From positions 1 to 13,989 of the forward strand of contig CAIQAW010000011.1 of assembly GCA_903869875.1 (NCBI GenBank): a stretch of DNA of 13,989 nucleotides, read 5' to 3'. Of this stretch, positions 13,605 through 13,989 are shown one piece after another (within the stretch, counting starts at the first letter, position 1; every line of letters starts with the position of its first letter). The notes under the pieces were generated by a model. That model saw only the letters and a program-made list of their open reading frames with translations, searched no databases and was not told where the DNA came from. The position numbers were made by a program, and so were the translations under genes. Origin of the DNA: Candidatus Nomurabacteria bacterium (lineage in GTDB: Bacteria; Patescibacteriota; Minisyncoccia; Phycocordibacterales; UBA9973).

Positions 13605-13989
13605 TTAATCGCTAGAGCGATGAGAAGTTTCCGATGTCTTTGATAGTTGTCCGTTCCAGCCACCAAGCATTTTACCAACAATATGTATATTTTCGGAAAT
13701 GGTAATATATTTCTTATTATCTAAAGATTTTACTTCCCACAGCACCATCAGCAGTATTTTCAATGTATCTATTTTACGTATTGCCTGTTGTACATATGGC
13801 AGTTTGTTTTCTTTTCGTAGAAAGCTAGCAACTGATATAGATTCTATTGCTTCGATAAACAACATATCTATCCGTGCACCTAATGTGTATTTGTGTATTT
13901 TATCTAGTTTCTGGTAGTAACTAACCCACAATATATAAGACCTTTTTAACTCTGTTAAGACTGGTAAAATCGTCGGGGGGGGGGGGGTA
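13605..13989 (-). CDS. avd: DGR accessory protein Avd (four-helix bundle), 5' end off window
   Basis: Avd forms a basic pentamer that binds the DGR reverse transcriptase and template RNA and is needed for mutagenic homing. The minus-strand product has the family pattern HKYTLGARIDMLFIEAIESISVASFLRKENKLPYVQQAIRKIDTLKILLMVLWEVKSL, then ISENIHIVGKMLGGW, the GKMLGGW box being typical of Avd. A TTG at 13931 would give 108 aa. However, family-like sequence (LPVLTELKRSYIL) continues upstream in frame to the window edge, so the true start probably lies beyond 13989 or within the G-run. At least 127 codons are open. It converges on the TR unit, ending ~30 bp from its terminator. The reverse transcriptase is presumably to the right. 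Confidence 0.9.
   Translation of the reverse strand, partial: TPPPPTILPVLTELKRSYILWVSYYQKLDKIHKYTLGARIDMLFIEAIESISVASFLRKENKLPYVQQAIRKIDTLKILLMVLWEVKSLDNKKYITISENIHIVGKMLGGWNGQLSKTSETSHRSSD
13975..13987. repeat. Thirteen-G homopolymer at the window edge
   Basis: A run of 13 Gs two bases from the end, in an otherwise AT-rich context. Within the avd frame it would encode prolines. It may be a contig-end artefact or a real homopolymer tract that could slip. Confidence 0.6.

Noticed and set aside
13376..13615. A 79-codon plus-strand ORF over the template repeat
   Set aside because: Its protein-like content comes entirely from TR, which mirrors the target's VR. The flanking codons do not resemble the target protein, and a terminator hairpin lies inside the frame.

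Overview
The window looks like part of a small AT-rich bacterial genome, most likely from the Candidate Phyla Radiation (Patescibacteria, Parcubacteria-like). This is inference. It rests on two introns in the 23S rRNA gene, one carrying a LAGLIDADG endonuclease ORF, start codons without visible Shine-Dalgarno sequences, a minimal envelope gene set, and a diversity-generating retroelement (DGR) target of a type I associate with these phyla. The genetic code looks standard: visible stops are TAA or TAG, with no in-frame TGA.

Positions 1-4036 hold a ribosomal-protein block, tuf (5' end off the window)-rpsJ-rplC-rplD-rplW-rplB. It stops at a strong terminator after rplB instead of continuing into rpsS/rplV/rpsC. 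The rpsJ-rplC spacer is unusually structured and contains a hairpin whose arms are 7-bp repeats. Positions 4147-4995 encode an unrecognised lysine-rich protein with its own promoter and terminator.

Positions 5127-9704 are a 23S-5S rRNA unit with its own promoter, a 19-bp processing stem, and a terminator. No 16S gene or tRNA is seen upstream of it in the window. The 23S gene has two candidate group I introns, after E. coli-equivalent positions U1931 (739 nt, with a LAGLIDADG ORF) and U2593 (399 nt, no ORF). The second holds another heptad-repeat hairpin resembling the one before rplC.

Positions 9783-12315 look like an envelope operon: a membrane-anchored protein with a Cys-rich motif, a RodA/FtsW-type SEDS glycosyltransferase, and a PAP2-family lipid phosphatase.

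Positions 12345-13989 hold most of a DGR: a target gene with a 3' variable repeat (VR), a non-coding template repeat (TR) with its own apparent promoter and terminator, and a convergent avd accessory gene running off the right edge. VR and TR differ at 17 of 121 positions, and every difference is at a TR adenine. The reverse transcriptase is not in the window and presumably lies beyond the right edge. The window ends in a 13-G run that may be an assembly end.
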